Assembly: GCA_030159075.1 (NCBI GenBank)
Contig: BROG01000048.1
Span: 1,602,501 to 1,666,500, forward strand
Length of the DNA stretch: 64,000 bases
Origin: Atrina japonica
Taxonomy: Eukaryota; Mollusca; Bivalvia; Pterioida; Pinnidae
Direction: 5' to 3'
The translations under genes and the position numbers were made by a program. Shown here one piece after another: positions 41,935 to 53,745 of the stretch (position 1 is the first letter of the stretch; every line of letters starts with the position of its first letter). The notes below the pieces were generated by a model. The model made no database searches. It was not told the DNA's origin and saw only the letters and a program-made list of their open reading frames with translations.

Positions 41935-43167
41935 GTATAATCCGTATAAAAGTCTATATCAGTAATATCAGTAATATAACTCTTATATAAGAACATCGCT
42001 TGTAGAGTTGATATAGTTGTTGTATTAATTGCTGGTTATTCGTGTATTTGATTGTCTTGATTTATCCTGGTTTGGTATTTATTTTTTATGAATCTTGTAC
42101 TTCGAGACAGTTTTGTGGAATAATATTTGGCCATCTTATCTTTGCAAATAGTTGTTTGAATTTAACTTATACTATAGGCTTGGTGACATCTCATTTTGTC
42201 ATTTGCTAACTACTGACTTCCATACATGTGAGTATTAGGCTATCAGTTATATAAGTCGGAGTCAACAACAAAACGCCATATTGAAACTAGGAATTTGTTT
42301 AAAGTTATATATTTCTAGTATGTCAATTTGGATTAAAAATTTACATGACTGTGTTTACTTCACATTAACTTCTTTTGTTACCAAGATCGGGTTAGGAGTT
42401 TCAAATTACTGTTTACAGAAATGATTTGTAGTGATTTGTTTTCAAGATCCACAACGATTATATAACATCAATATTGCCAAGTCTTCTTATATGAGCAAGT
42501 ACAATATTTATAAGTCGATTTAGGAAATAAACAAAGATATATATTGAGTTTCATAGTGATTTAAAGTTGTTCTTTTTTAAGAGTGAACAGAGATTTCTTT
42601 ATCCAGCTCACCAAGTAAAAACCATACAAATGTTAGGGTGTTGATGATATATTTCAAGTTCCATAAGCTAATGGATTGTACCGACTGTTATGTTAACCCA
42701 TTCTATGTAATCAATACATTAAAATGTTTATGGCACAAACGATTGTTACGTATCAAATCCCTTGACTTTGTGAACTACCAGGTCGAGAGCTAAGTTTAGA
42801 TTTGTATAGGTAAATAATATGCAATTATCAGTCTGAAAATCGATGAGGTAATTAAGTTCAGGAATGTGTACATACAACCATTTTGATATGAATGTATTCC
42901 TGCCATTCACGCACACGGATTGTCTTTGAAATACCTGTTAATGTAGCATAATCCGCCATACTCTATGTCAGCCAATATGACTTTCTGTTGTCGTCGATTC
43001 TGATATTGTATAAAGTGATTATGTAATTGTTTGTGTCATATGTTTTATCACTGAAAATCTTACAACAGTAACTGTATATGAAAATGTTCATAGCTGTTGA
43101 AACAATAACATTTCACTTAAATAAGGAGACGTTATCAGGTAAATGTGCAATGTTGTGGGGGTCATGA

Positions 43168-43216
43168 CAGTGCATTAAGGGTTCTTTATCTTGCCACACC
43201 TACTGTGACACATGAC
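43168..43216 (-). mobile_element. SINE fragment
   Basis: AAGGGTTCTTTATCTTGCC and ACACCTACTGTGACACATGA match, diverged, the middle of the minus-strand SINE at 33203-33488. Head and tail are not recognised. Confidence 0.55.
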
Positions 43217-43361
43217 CTTGAATAGAATCATAGACTTGTGACTTCCACTTATACGCGTATCATGAGCTCTACAGGCTTATCTTTTAATAATTGTTACTCT
43301 TTTTTCAAGAACATTATCAGGGTTAGAGACTCGGATCCGGAACATTCTGTTTGCATATCTC

Positions 43362-43363
<2 letters not shown>

Positions 43364-43449
<86 letters not shown>
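43364..43449. repeat. (AT)n microsatellite
   Basis: About 86 bases of uninterrupted AT repeats. Confidence 0.95.
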
Positions 43450-43451
<2 letters not shown>

Positions 43452-44444
43452 CCAGCTCCAACAGAAAGCGTACAGGTTATATATTTCGATAGTATGCCTG
43501 CTGAAAAGTTATATATATATACATGTATATATGTATATATGTATACTACTTTTCTTGAACACGGTGAAACTTGTTGTGACAGTCATGCTTTGTTGTAGAT
43601 TATTATGATACGGAAATGAGAGGTTGAATACATAAACTAAACATATTGATGACTCAAAAAATGTAAGTTGACAAATAGGCTTAATCCGATGAAATTTAAA
43701 AGACTGTATATTCGATAATTTTGTAAAAAAAGTAATTTATATCATAAAACATTTGGTCACAGATGGTTAATCATGAAAAGGGCTTTTGCTATTAAAACGT
43801 TTTCCCATGTCAAACAACTTCCTGGAGTAGGTAAAATTTGCTTTTTCGATTATATCACTTTTAAATAAATTACATTTAATGGCAATTCAGGGTTTCTGCT
43901 TTATTGAATTAAGATTATATCTAAAAGTCTCAAAAGAGTCAAACTAAAATATTTTTGTGAGATCATTCCTATTCGAGCTCCATGTCTACTCTTCACTCAT
44001 AACCTTCATCACATGTAGTTGAAATATGAAATATATTGATCTTGAAAATGCAACATTTGAAAAAATATCAAGAGACATGTTCATCATAAAATATTAATCG
44101 TTTTACACAGATAGGATATCGAATTTCCAGAATAAAACTAGAAGTATACCCGGACAGTATTTAACAAAAGTTTGTTATAACTGGTAAATATTTTATGGTG
44201 GCTGTCATGGTTATCGAGTATCGGTGGAGGACTTTTTGTAAAATGCTGCTGTGGACTATGGAATGCATGATTAAGTTAAGCCTATAGTCACAAACTATCT
44301 ACTTGTACAAAACACATACACCCGGGAGAATATACACATATGCTCAGCTTCCTGTTGTTGTCCGACATTCACCAACTCTGAATGTTTAGTATGTTGTGAC
44401 AAGTTAATTCGATATGTCATGTTAGGATTCCTACATTTTCTATG

Positions 44445-45490
44445 TCAAAACTTGATATGTTTTGAAATAACGAGATGTTGCATTATTTAGGTATATCAAG
44501 ACTCGATACGTTTGAATTAGTGATGTGTTGTGTTGTTCAGATATGTAAAGACAAGATACGTTTGAACTAGTGATGTGTTGCATTGTCTAGATATGTAAAG
44601 ACAAGATACGTTTGAACTAGTGATGTGTTGTGTTGTGTAGATATGTAAAGACAAGATACTTTTGAACTAGAGATGTGTTGTGTTATTTAGATATGTAAAG
44701 ACAAGATACGTTTGAATTAGTGATGTGTTGCGCTGTCTAGATATGTAAAGACAAGATACGTTTGAACTAGTGATGTCTTGTGTTGTTTAGATATGTAAAG
44801 ACAAGATACGCTTAAACTAGTGGCGTGTTGCATTGTCTAGATATGTAAAAACTCCATAGGTTTGTATCAGTGGTATGTTGCGTTGTCTAGATACATCAAC
44901 TACAGAGCTATTGCGTTGTCTTATCTATATATGTAAACACTTAATATCTTTGAACCAGTGATATATTATCTAGATATATCAACTAAACATTTGATATGTT
45001 TGAGCCAGTGAAATGTTATATAGATATATCAACTAACACTTGATATGTTTGAGCCACTGAAATGTTGTATAGATATATCAACTAACACTTGATATGTTTG
45101 AGCCAGTGAAATGTTATATAGATATATCAACTGAACACTTGACATGTTTGAGCCAGTGAAATGTTATCTAGATATATCAACTAAACATTTGATATGTTTG
45201 AGCCACTGAAATGTTGTATAGATATAACAACTGAACACTTGATATGTGTGGGCCAGTGATGCGTTGTGTTGTCTAGATATATGAACTGAGCACTTGATAT
45301 GTTTGAGCCAGTGAAATGTTATATAGATATATGAATTGAACACTTGATATGTTTGATACCGTGAAATGTTTATAGATATATCAACTGAACACTTGATATG
45401 TTTGGACCATTGATGCGTTGTGTTGTCTAGATATATGAACTGAACACTTGATATGTTGAACTAGTGAGCTGTTGTATTATATACTAAATA
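44445..45490. repeat. 50-bp minisatellite with two unit subfamilies
   Basis: About 20 copies of a 49-50 base unit. The first half (to about 44900) uses ATATGTAAAGACAAGATACG plus TTTGAACTAGTGATGTGTTG; the second half uses ATATATCAACTAACACTTGA plus TATGTTTGAGCCAGTGAAAT. The two forms align along their length, so the array is one family split into two homogenised blocks. Confidence 0.9.
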
Positions 45491-46012
45491 TATTAAGATT
45501 TGTTGTGTTATGATTGTGCCATGTTGTAAATTTTAAATTTACCGGGTAGGTGTAACAGAAAATTTAAAATATTTTGTTTTGTCCCTCCCAGTTAACTAAA
45601 TGTTTACTACATCGTACTTGGGTGAATACTCGGTTCTGTGAAATTTTAACTTTCACTTATATATACAAACTTGTTTTAACAGTTTAAAACTTTTCGTTTC
45701 TAAATTGGTTTTATTTAACAAATGTTTTAACTGAACTAATTAATTGGATAAACCAGTTTATAATTTTATAGAAGTGGATAGTTCAAATAAGATTTGAACT
45801 TGGATATTTAGGGATACAGAAACACATACGTCGATGGGCATACATATTTTTCCAGATGTGTATACTGAACACCATATGTTTACTGGGTAGATATATTTTT
45901 TCTGGATATTTTGGAACACTCAAGCACTATATATTTACTTGGCACGTATATTTTATCCGGATTGTTTTAGTAAACTTATACACAATATATTTACTGGCTA
46001 TGTGTATTTTAT

Positions 46013-46850
46013 TAGGTCACCTGACCATATTGTCATGGTGACCATGCAATCTTTCTACGTCCGTCTTCGTGTGTAGACTTTTAACATATTTATCTTCTTC
46101 TAAAGAACCATTTGGCTAATTTCAAACAAATTTGGTAGAAAGCATCATTTGGGGATGGCAATTCAGATTTGTGAAATGGAGGGGCTACTGGACAAAGGAG
46201 CCCCAAAAGAGGGGAAAACGGTTAATTTGCGGTACCTTTTGAGAAATCTTCTTCTACCAAACTGGAAATGTCAAGGGTTCAATATTTTACAAACATGATA
46301 TATAGGGTTGGTAGATTCAAAGTTGTGAAACCTAGGATCACAGATTTGGCCACGCCCAGGGGTCAAAGTTCACCTTAGGCAAAAATACCTATTAATCTTT
46401 TATTTGTCAAATTTTAGACATTTTAGAAATGATATACAAAGATATATGATAAAGTTGTTAGGAATTCATTAAGGTTCATCTTGACAAGATTTTAAGGTCA
46501 TGGGGTCAAAGGTAAAGGCCACAGGCACCTAAGTAAACAAAAAATGTTTTTGTCAAATTTTAGACATTCTCGAGTTTTCTCAGAACCAGTCGACCAATTT
46601 TAACAAAAGTTGGTATGTAGCATTCCCATGTGAAGCTGCATAAAGTTTTGTAATGAGAAGGGGCTAGGACACATAGGGGACCCAAAATGGGCCAAAAGGA
46701 CCAAAACTTGGTATATCTTTAAAAACTTTTTTCTCATGAACCCATGATAATAATTCAAAACTGATCGACATTTTGTATGCAAAGATCTATGAGAAAGTTT
46801 ATTTTCTCAAGGAAAGTTTTCTCCGCTGACCGTTAAGGACCTCATTTCTT
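46013..46850 (+). repeat. Dispersed repeat, bivalve-like
   Basis: Starts AGGTCACCTGACCATATTGT and includes CTTCTTCTAAAGAACCATTTGG, ATTTCAAACAAATTTGGTAG and AAGCATCATTTGGGG-like words, then a second, similar block (46558-46800) with CTCAGAACCAGTCGACCAAT. From memory, repeats with this wording are abundant in bivalve genomes. It is non-coding, internally two-fold repeated, and sits within the degenerate satellite region. Confidence 0.5.
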
Positions 46851-47754
46851 TGTTCTTTGGTTTAATTGTCATACATATAAAAAATATCAGATACCATTGG
46901 GATGTCCAGATTATAGGTACAAATTTGGTAAAACATGTTTGCCATGTATACAAACTGTGTAGGGTAGCATTCTAATCGGGAAAGGTGTTGAACGTATTGA
47001 AAAATAAAATGTTGCTTGCCAAAATTCAAAACAAAGTACTGGCTATGAAAAATTCAGGCTTGACTTCTTTTTATCAAACTTTTATTTTATTGATGGATGT
47101 TTTTTTACTGAATATTAAATTTTGATTTGCCAAATGTTTATTTTGAATTCACAAATTTCTAATTAGATATTTCACTTAAACTGGACACTATGAGATCTAC
47201 CCGGATTTTGATTGTTTAGTTTCACGATGTTTGAACATGATATAAAACCGGATATTCATGGAGTTTTCATCAGATATACAAAATGGATATTTCACCAAGA
47301 TTTCATAATGGATTTATTTACACATTATTTCAGTTGATTAGTCTCATCAAATGTTTGACTTGGATATATCATTATAGTTTTGTCAAATAAACAAACTGGA
47401 TGCTAATTGTATTGGATTAGACAGAACATATCTGTGGACTATTCAAACGTTCGCCAAATATTTCAACAGGACATGTTTTCTATTTATTTAACCTGGATAT
47501 AGTAATTTAGCAATTAAACTGGATTTATTTTTAAACGTTTAGTCACATGTGCTTGTCAATCACTGATTCTGGGTGATTTATTTCAAATTAACATGTACAT
47601 GCATTTATGTTGAACAAGTTTTCAAACATTCGACCTTTTGAGTCTGTTCAATGTTGAAGTTGCTGTTTTTTTATTTTGGATAACTGAATACATAAAACGA
47701 ATGCCTTTACCAAATATTGGCTTTGGATATGTTTCACTGTGAGTTATTTGCTTG

Positions 47755-47930
47755 TGTCACTATACAGAAGTGCAGATACAAAGTGTTATACGAATGTGGC
47801 AAATCTACTACGACAAACTCAGAGCTCTAGAAAATCGAGAGGCGACATCGAAGTTTTGCTGTCGGAAGTCTTGGTGGCAGGCATCAAATATTCACTGGAA
47901 ATGTTTTATAAAAGATGTACTATGTGGATA
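47755..47930 (+). other. GC-richer island with overlapping ORFs, unexplained
   Basis: This block is visibly less AT-rich than its surroundings and is open in two plus-strand frames. One reads RQTQSSRKSRGDIEVLLSE, the other has an in-frame ATG and reads MWQIYYDKLRALENREATSK. An acceptor-like CACTATACAG lies at its 5' edge, but there is no good donor after it. It could be a relic exon, a transposon scrap or a non-coding exon. No family recognised. Confidence 0.2.
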
Positions 47931-49177
47931 TCGTGATTTTTTTGGATCTGTGTTTACACAATAAAAACGATAGTTTTATCAAATATATAATTGAAATGCT
48001 ACAAAATATTTGAATTGTATTCAGTGTGAAGGCTATCAGCTTATCAACGTGAATATGTTTACCTTTAACATTGTATAAATATGCTGTGTTTCACCTGTAC
48101 AATATCTAATTTAAACTTTCGAAGACAATGACAGTTGGTGAAATATTCCATAGAGTGCTCTTTCCTAAAATTGAAGTTAGATTATAACGTGAATCATATA
48201 GTCATAACTGAAATGTTTAATACAGATATATGTTGCATTTCATATCATTTTTATAAATTTATTAACTGGCAGATTTTTTATATCAAAATATCAGTTAAAT
48301 TAATATCTTTGCTGGATTTCTGTAATTGATAAAATGTTTATCGAAGGTTTAGTAGATAGTTTTTATTCATTACTATAACACATCTTCACGATAAAACTGA
48401 AATAACGTTTAGAGTGGCGTAAACACCCCCCACCCCACACACACACACTGTGAATGTGAATACTGTGAATATATGTATGCTTTGAATGTGATTTTACACT
48501 TCTGTCTGCTAAACATACTGAAGCGAATCAGATATCTATGCTACTTGCTATTCATATTCCAGTCAACAAGGTCATGTTCGATAACTCATTTATCCTAGCA
48601 GTTCAAAGCGGTCTATACATTGGTATTGAAGTCAAAACTTATCTTTAACAGGTGTCTTCACAACAACTCCATATCTTAATATCAAATATATACCATGGTG
48701 AAACATTAAGGCTTATTATTTCACTGTTAATCTAATTTTGATTTTTAAAATCCTTTATACATTTTCGATTTAGCCTGAAATTGTGTGTGAATTTGATCGC
48801 TTTCAAAAAGACGAAATATCAAAAATACTTCTAGTTATGTAAAATTTCTCTCTTACAGAGTAAACAATTACCTATTTGCCGATTGTAATCAATTACTGAT
48901 ATCATACACATTTTTTAATAGGGAAAACATGTCTCAACATCTGACTGTTTTCGAAAGGATAATAGGTTTGACGATATATAACATTTTTCATGCTGAAACT
49001 AATAATTTGGCATATGAATATAGTGTAGTGAATATTATATACATGTAATTGCAATAACAAGATCTGAGGATTTATTTTGACTATATCTATAAGACATTGA
49101 CTGTTCTGACATAGCCTAACCATTTCTCGGGGGAAATGAATATAATTAGTGCCAAATATTTTTTTATTAATCAGCTG

Positions 49178-49208
<31 letters not shown>

Positions 49209-49530
49209 CAGCCTATATGATATTTCATTATACATATTTAACTGATTCTTTTCTTCAGGTAAAATATGATCTAGGCTATTGTGACAGGTATTTAAAACGT
49301 TCTGGGTCTGCGTAAAAACACACACTAAAACATTTAGGCTATTATGTTAAAACGACACGTCTATAACATATATATGTAATCAAAACAAAAGATGTATTTG
49401 GATTGCGTTCATAGATAATTATTAATAATAAATATAGGAAATTCGTATGTTGTTCCTTTCTGTCCAAGCAAACGTCAGTGACTGCATTGATTGAGAAGAA
49501 CTTATTTTCGAATCATTATTGTAGATTCTG

Positions 49531-49678
<148 letters not shown>

Positions 49679-50124
49679 AATGATTTTGTTTTGTGTACAA
49701 TACAATTTTGCATTTTATTAAAACTCCATTGTTGGTATATAATATTTATTGATTTCTTTATATTTCTTTTATTTTTACAGTAGTCTTTTTGATTCCACGA
49801 GAATGAAAAAAAAAAATCAACTAGATCTATAAGCTAAAACATTATCTTGTCATTTTTGAAACCAGACACCTTGCCTACTCAATTTATGAATAGATGTACT
49901 CTTATTATATAGTCTGGGCATCCTAATAAGAATTTTATTGTTTGTTGAAAATTTGAATAAATTTACTTGCTACTTTAACTGATTTTAGTGTCCTCGTTAC
50001 GGGTGATCACTTTAAAATTATCGCTTCCTACCGATAGAAAGATCGTCTGTACAGAGAAATACGTCGCAATGACTGCTCCCTATTTTGCGCCCTCTTGTGT
50101 TAGACTTATGTTTGTTGACATCCG

Positions 50125-50142
50125 GTAACCCGTCGTGGCAAC
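50125..50142 (+). promoter_or_regulatory. X-box-like RFX half-sites upstream of canonical ADGB exon 1
   Basis: GTAACC and GGCAAC, the two half-sites of an RFX X-box, occur in the proper inverted arrangement with a 6-base spacer (CGTCGT), 69 bases before the ATG at 50211. Ciliary genes often carry X-boxes within about 150 bases of the start, and ADGB is linked to motile cilia and sperm in vertebrates. The spacer is longer than the usual 0-3 bases, so this may be two half-sites rather than a true X-box. A forkhead-like TGTTTGTT lies at about 50109. Confidence 0.35.
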
Positions 50143-50210
50143 GAAAAAAGAAGCTACGCACATATGTCAGCAGCATTTATGTGAAAATTAGTTGTTCTTA
50201 AATTTGTCAT

Positions 50211-50275
50211 ATGGCTGCAAAAGGAGCGAAAAAGGGTGCTTCGACTAACAGAGTCAACTCAGCAACTCCACGCGA
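50211..50275 (+). CDS. ADGB: Androglobin, canonical first coding exon
   Basis: ATG at 50211 opens 21 codons plus GA, ending at GA|GTAAGT, a full-consensus donor. The peptide MAAKGAKKGASTNRVNSAT resembles the vertebrate ADGB start as I recall it (a Met-Ala-x-Lys opening with a lysine cluster, then RINSA). The GA joins the G at 62928 to make GAG (Glu), followed in frame by AASIAAS and the WPEW block. Androglobin is a large chimeric protein with an N-terminal calpain-like protease domain and a circularly permuted globin domain with an IQ motif; it acts in sperm and motile-cilia formation in vertebrates. This exon gives only the basic, probably disordered N-terminus. The upstream region is GC-richer and promoter-like. 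It is the next-to-last of the first-exon series and the one that looks conserved. Confidence 0.85.
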
Positions 50276-51798
50276 GTAAGTTTGTATTGGTGTGAAGCGG
50301 GATAAGTTTTGTTGGTTACAACATGGCTGACAGTACAAAAAGTATTATTTAGCCTAGTTCCCATTTAATATCCTATTGTTGCATTAATCACAGTAGCGAT
50401 TTACTATATTAATAATCTTTAAGTCTTCCACGAATATTGATTATTTTATGTTTAACACATTTGGTCGACATTATGGTTATATATCTGAATAGTTTTCGTC
50501 TTAGAAATGTTGTATGACTGAACGTCAGCCTGTCAAGCGTGTACTGTTACACGAGACGTGAGTACAAGAAATAAGGTACTGGGTAGGCCCATATTGTCGG
50601 TATTTTGTTCCTTACAGTTACAGAACTTAAGAGCCCTTTTATATTTACATTACATAAACGATCAGGGTCTTGAATAAAACTTGTAAAGTGATGTGAGGTC
50701 ATCCAATTTAATGTGTATTGGAATGGAGGGGTGTACAGTGTGCAACATGTTACCTGGTTACATGATTAAGATGTGACTATGGGAGGCATAATCGATAACT
50801 AGATATTTCTTGAATCTTACATCATACTTGTATACTTATACGAATATTATAGGTTGTCCAACAAAGCTCAAACTTTCTCTCAACATCCTCTCACCGTAAT
50901 TTGTGTATGAGATGACATACATCTATACTTCCCTACATCTGATGAACACTGATTTCCCCGAGTGTAATGTATTATTTTTTTTTGTCAATCAAAACCTGGA
51001 CTCATTTGTAAATCCAGTGGAAGTTCAGTAGCTTAAACTAATATGACCTAAAAGCAAAACATTTCATTAACATGTGCAGTACTATTACTTGATTTATTTT
51101 GCTGTTTTGATACAAATCATCTTGTTCAAGTTGTTGTACAGAGAAACTTGTCTTCAAAAGTGCATGATATTTACAAAGGACCATTTTTTTGAGTTGCCAC
51201 AACCTGACAGAAAACCACAAGGTTAAAAAACTGATGGTATACCTAGAGTAAAATCATTTTGTAAGCAAAAATGGAATTGATTTAAGGCAAATTCCACTGT
51301 ATTTCAGATTTTCAGTTGATAAATGCTCCTATGTGCTGTCACTTTCTAAATTCATTAGCTAACTATTTCATTTAGATGTAGATAGTAATTTTAGTTAGAT
51401 CTAGTACATTGTGGCATTGTTTTGTTTCAAATTACCTTGCATGTATTATAATTTGTTCTAATGATTCTTAACTTATAATATAATGGCTTCTTTATTGCTA
51501 GCCTTGAAGAATATGTTGCTTCTTTTGTTAATTGTTTCAAAAGAAAACATACTGTTTAAATGAACAAAATATTATGCATATCAATGATAGAATTAAGAAA
51601 AATTGGGTAATATATAATTTTATAATGTATTTTAATATCTATGTTATGTTCCTATAAAGTAATTTCAATTCTGATGTCATCATCTGAGAACAATCTATCT
51701 TGAGAGGCTAGCAGTACATCCATTTTTTCTGCTTTTGCACTTCTTTTTCTTTTTTGCCTATGAAATACAGGTAAAACTTTGATCAAGTTTGACCAGAC
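50276..51798. other. Part of ADGB intron 1, nothing recognised
   Basis: AT-rich unique sequence. A C/T-rich tract followed by AATACAG at 51762-51771 resembles a splice acceptor just before exon V12, but an in-frame TAA follows at once for phase-2 input, so it would not make a coding cassette. Confidence 0.4.
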
Positions 51799-51869
51799 AT
51801 GTCTCAAAGTAGGGGTAGCTCAGTAGGGATGCAGAAAGAAGTCCCAAAGTCTCAAGTCAACAGCGTCAA
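51799..51869 (+). CDS. Putative alternative first coding exon V12 of androglobin
   Basis: ATG at 51799 opens 23 codons plus AA, ending at CAA|GTAATT, a moderate donor; unspliced reading gives AAG TAA. The peptide starts MSQSRGSSVGMQKEVPKSQ and has SRGSS at residues 4-8. It lies 1.5 kb inside ADGB intron 1 and is the closest first exon to exon 2. The join to 62928 gives AAG (Lys). The acceptor-like AATACAG 28 bases before the ATG leaves open that it is a 5' UTR-type cassette instead of a transcription start. Short, so moderate confidence. Confidence 0.55.
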
Positions 51870-52591
51870 GTAATTTACATATTATAAATAGAAATATCTA
51901 CATCACCATGATTAATGGTTGATGGTGGTGGGTTGCCCCTGAAGATTTTTGTATCGGGTAGTGTGGCACATATATATTACATACTATTGTCTTGTCATAG
52001 TTTAGATACTTTGACATTAATATTGGTAGATGGTTTTGATGTGGTTTGAATGATCTGTGTTAGGAAGCACTACAGAGAGTTTTATTTAACTTATGTACCT
52101 CAGAAAACAATGGTCTAACTTCAGATCAGTGGTATAACTCTATATTGGTGACTCTAGGGATGATTGAATAATATAGGACTCATTATAGATTGGACGAATG
52201 AATAAAATGGGACTGGTATAGATCAGATGATATATGTATCTACACATATTGACACTTGTATACCATTAAACAACCATACAATTAAACATGTTTAACATGT
52301 CTACATGGTTAATATAGATGAATTTTGCATGTTTATATTTCATCCATTTCATTTAATGTGTCATGCTTATATACTGTTACTTTAAGTCTTTGGGATTTCT
52401 TGTACATTTTGTCTTTTTAAAATAAATCTATTTTGATCACAAAGACAGATGGACTAGGCTGTATGTACATGTATACCATTGATGTGAGGTACATTCCATT
52501 GTGTTTCAGAGGCAATTTAATGACCTTAACTCATACACTGATGAGGTTTGTTTGAAAATGAAGTACATCTAACTTTTTTTTTAAATCTCAG

Positions 52592-52649
52592 GTCTAACCT
52601 ATCAAAAATTATGAACATCAGAAGAATCTTAAGTATGGGATATGACATT
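52592..52649 (+). other. Possible cassette (poison) exon in ADGB intron 1
   Basis: A 58-base segment lies between a good acceptor (CTTTTTTTTTAAATCTCAG|G) and a consensus donor (ATT|GTAAGT). Entered with two bases of a split codon it is fully open (SNLSKIMNIRRILSMGYDI) and contains RRILS. It exits in phase 0, however, so joining it to exon 2 shifts the frame and meets a TGA. Inclusion would therefore end translation early. It may be a regulatory poison exon or a chance pairing of splice-like sites. Confidence 0.25.
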
Positions 52650-53062
52650 GTAAGTTGAGGTCTTAAATGATGCGGTCTGTAACCTGGTCATATAAATTCT
52701 ACTTCACATCAATGAAAAAGCCTAATTCGACTTTGTCAATATATAGATGTTAATCAATTTTATTTGTAATTAGTTATAGAGATAAACATAACAGCTTGGT
52801 ATCATTCCTAATTTTGTCATTAATTTTCTTCCTATTTAACCCTTTAACCTACCTAATATCTTAATGATGTGCTGTACTGATTAAGTCTATTATGGTCTTT
52901 GGCATTATGAAGGTTAATTTAGCAAATTTTACAGTTGATGTAATGACCTTGTTTGCCAATTCTGTGCGCCCATGTTTCACTTAGTTACTAACTATGATGT
53001 GGAAATACTGGACATGTTTGAAAGTGGATGAAGATTATATTGAATGTAATTATGAGTTTAAC

Positions 53063-53745
53063 TAGATTTGCTAGAGGTCCATATTGCTTGAACCCTTCAG
53101 TAGATTTGCTAGAGGTCCATATTGCCTGATCCCTTCTGTACATTTACTAGAGGTGCATATTACCTGATGTTGTTGTTGTGTAATGTCCCACTCAAGAATC
53201 TTTCACTCATATGGAGACATCACCAAATGCCGGTGAAGGGCTTCAGATTTTGACCTATGCTCGACACTTACGACCATTGAGCAGTGGGTGTTCTTTGACA
53301 TGCTGACACCTTAACTGTGACATGGGACCTTAGCTTTTACTGTCTCATCTGAAGGTCAGGAAAAGCCAGCAAACTCTGCCGATGCTCGAACTTGCGACCC
53401 TTCAGTTGCAAATAAAGCACTCTACCAGGACATATTGCCTGTATATATACTAGAGGCCCTTATTGCCTGATACCTTCTATAGATTTGCTAGAGGTCCATA
53501 TTGCCTGATACCTTCTGTAGACTTGCTAGAGGTCCATTTAGCCTGATCTCTTTTGTAGATTTGCTAGAGGTCCACTTTGCCTGATCCCTTTTGTATATTT
53601 ACTAGAGGTCCATATTGCCTGATCAATTCTGTAAATTTACAGAGATCCATATCACAAATGTTCCTGAATTCTTTTGTACATTTGCTATATGCCAATAGAG
53701 GTCCACATTGCCTGATCCCTTCTGTAGATTTTTCAGAGGCCTGTG
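53063..53745. repeat. 38-bp minisatellite interrupted by a SINE
   Basis: Units of TAGATTTGCTAGAGGTCCAT plus ATTGCCTGATCCCTTCTG start at 53063, 53101 and 53139 (exact 38-base spacing), stop at the SINE (53169-53430), and resume to about 53745 with more diverged copies. The overlapping ORFs on both strands are repeat artefacts. Confidence 0.9.
53169..53430 (-). mobile_element. tRNA-derived SINE, copy 3, nested in a minisatellite
   Basis: Same family and orientation as the copy at 33203-33488: AATGTCCCACTCAAGAATCT at the tail side, CACCAAATGCCGGTGAAGGG in the middle, and a degraded tRNA-like head (CTCGAACTTGCGACCC). It is flanked by CATATTACCTGAT and CATATTGCCTGTA, which may be a target-site duplication or simply the interrupted minisatellite unit. 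Confidence 0.85.

Noticed and set aside
43770..43840. ORF MKRAFAIKTF... ending at GTAG|GTAAAA
   Set aside because: Splice phase 1, flanking composition not exon-like; no support beyond a chance donor.
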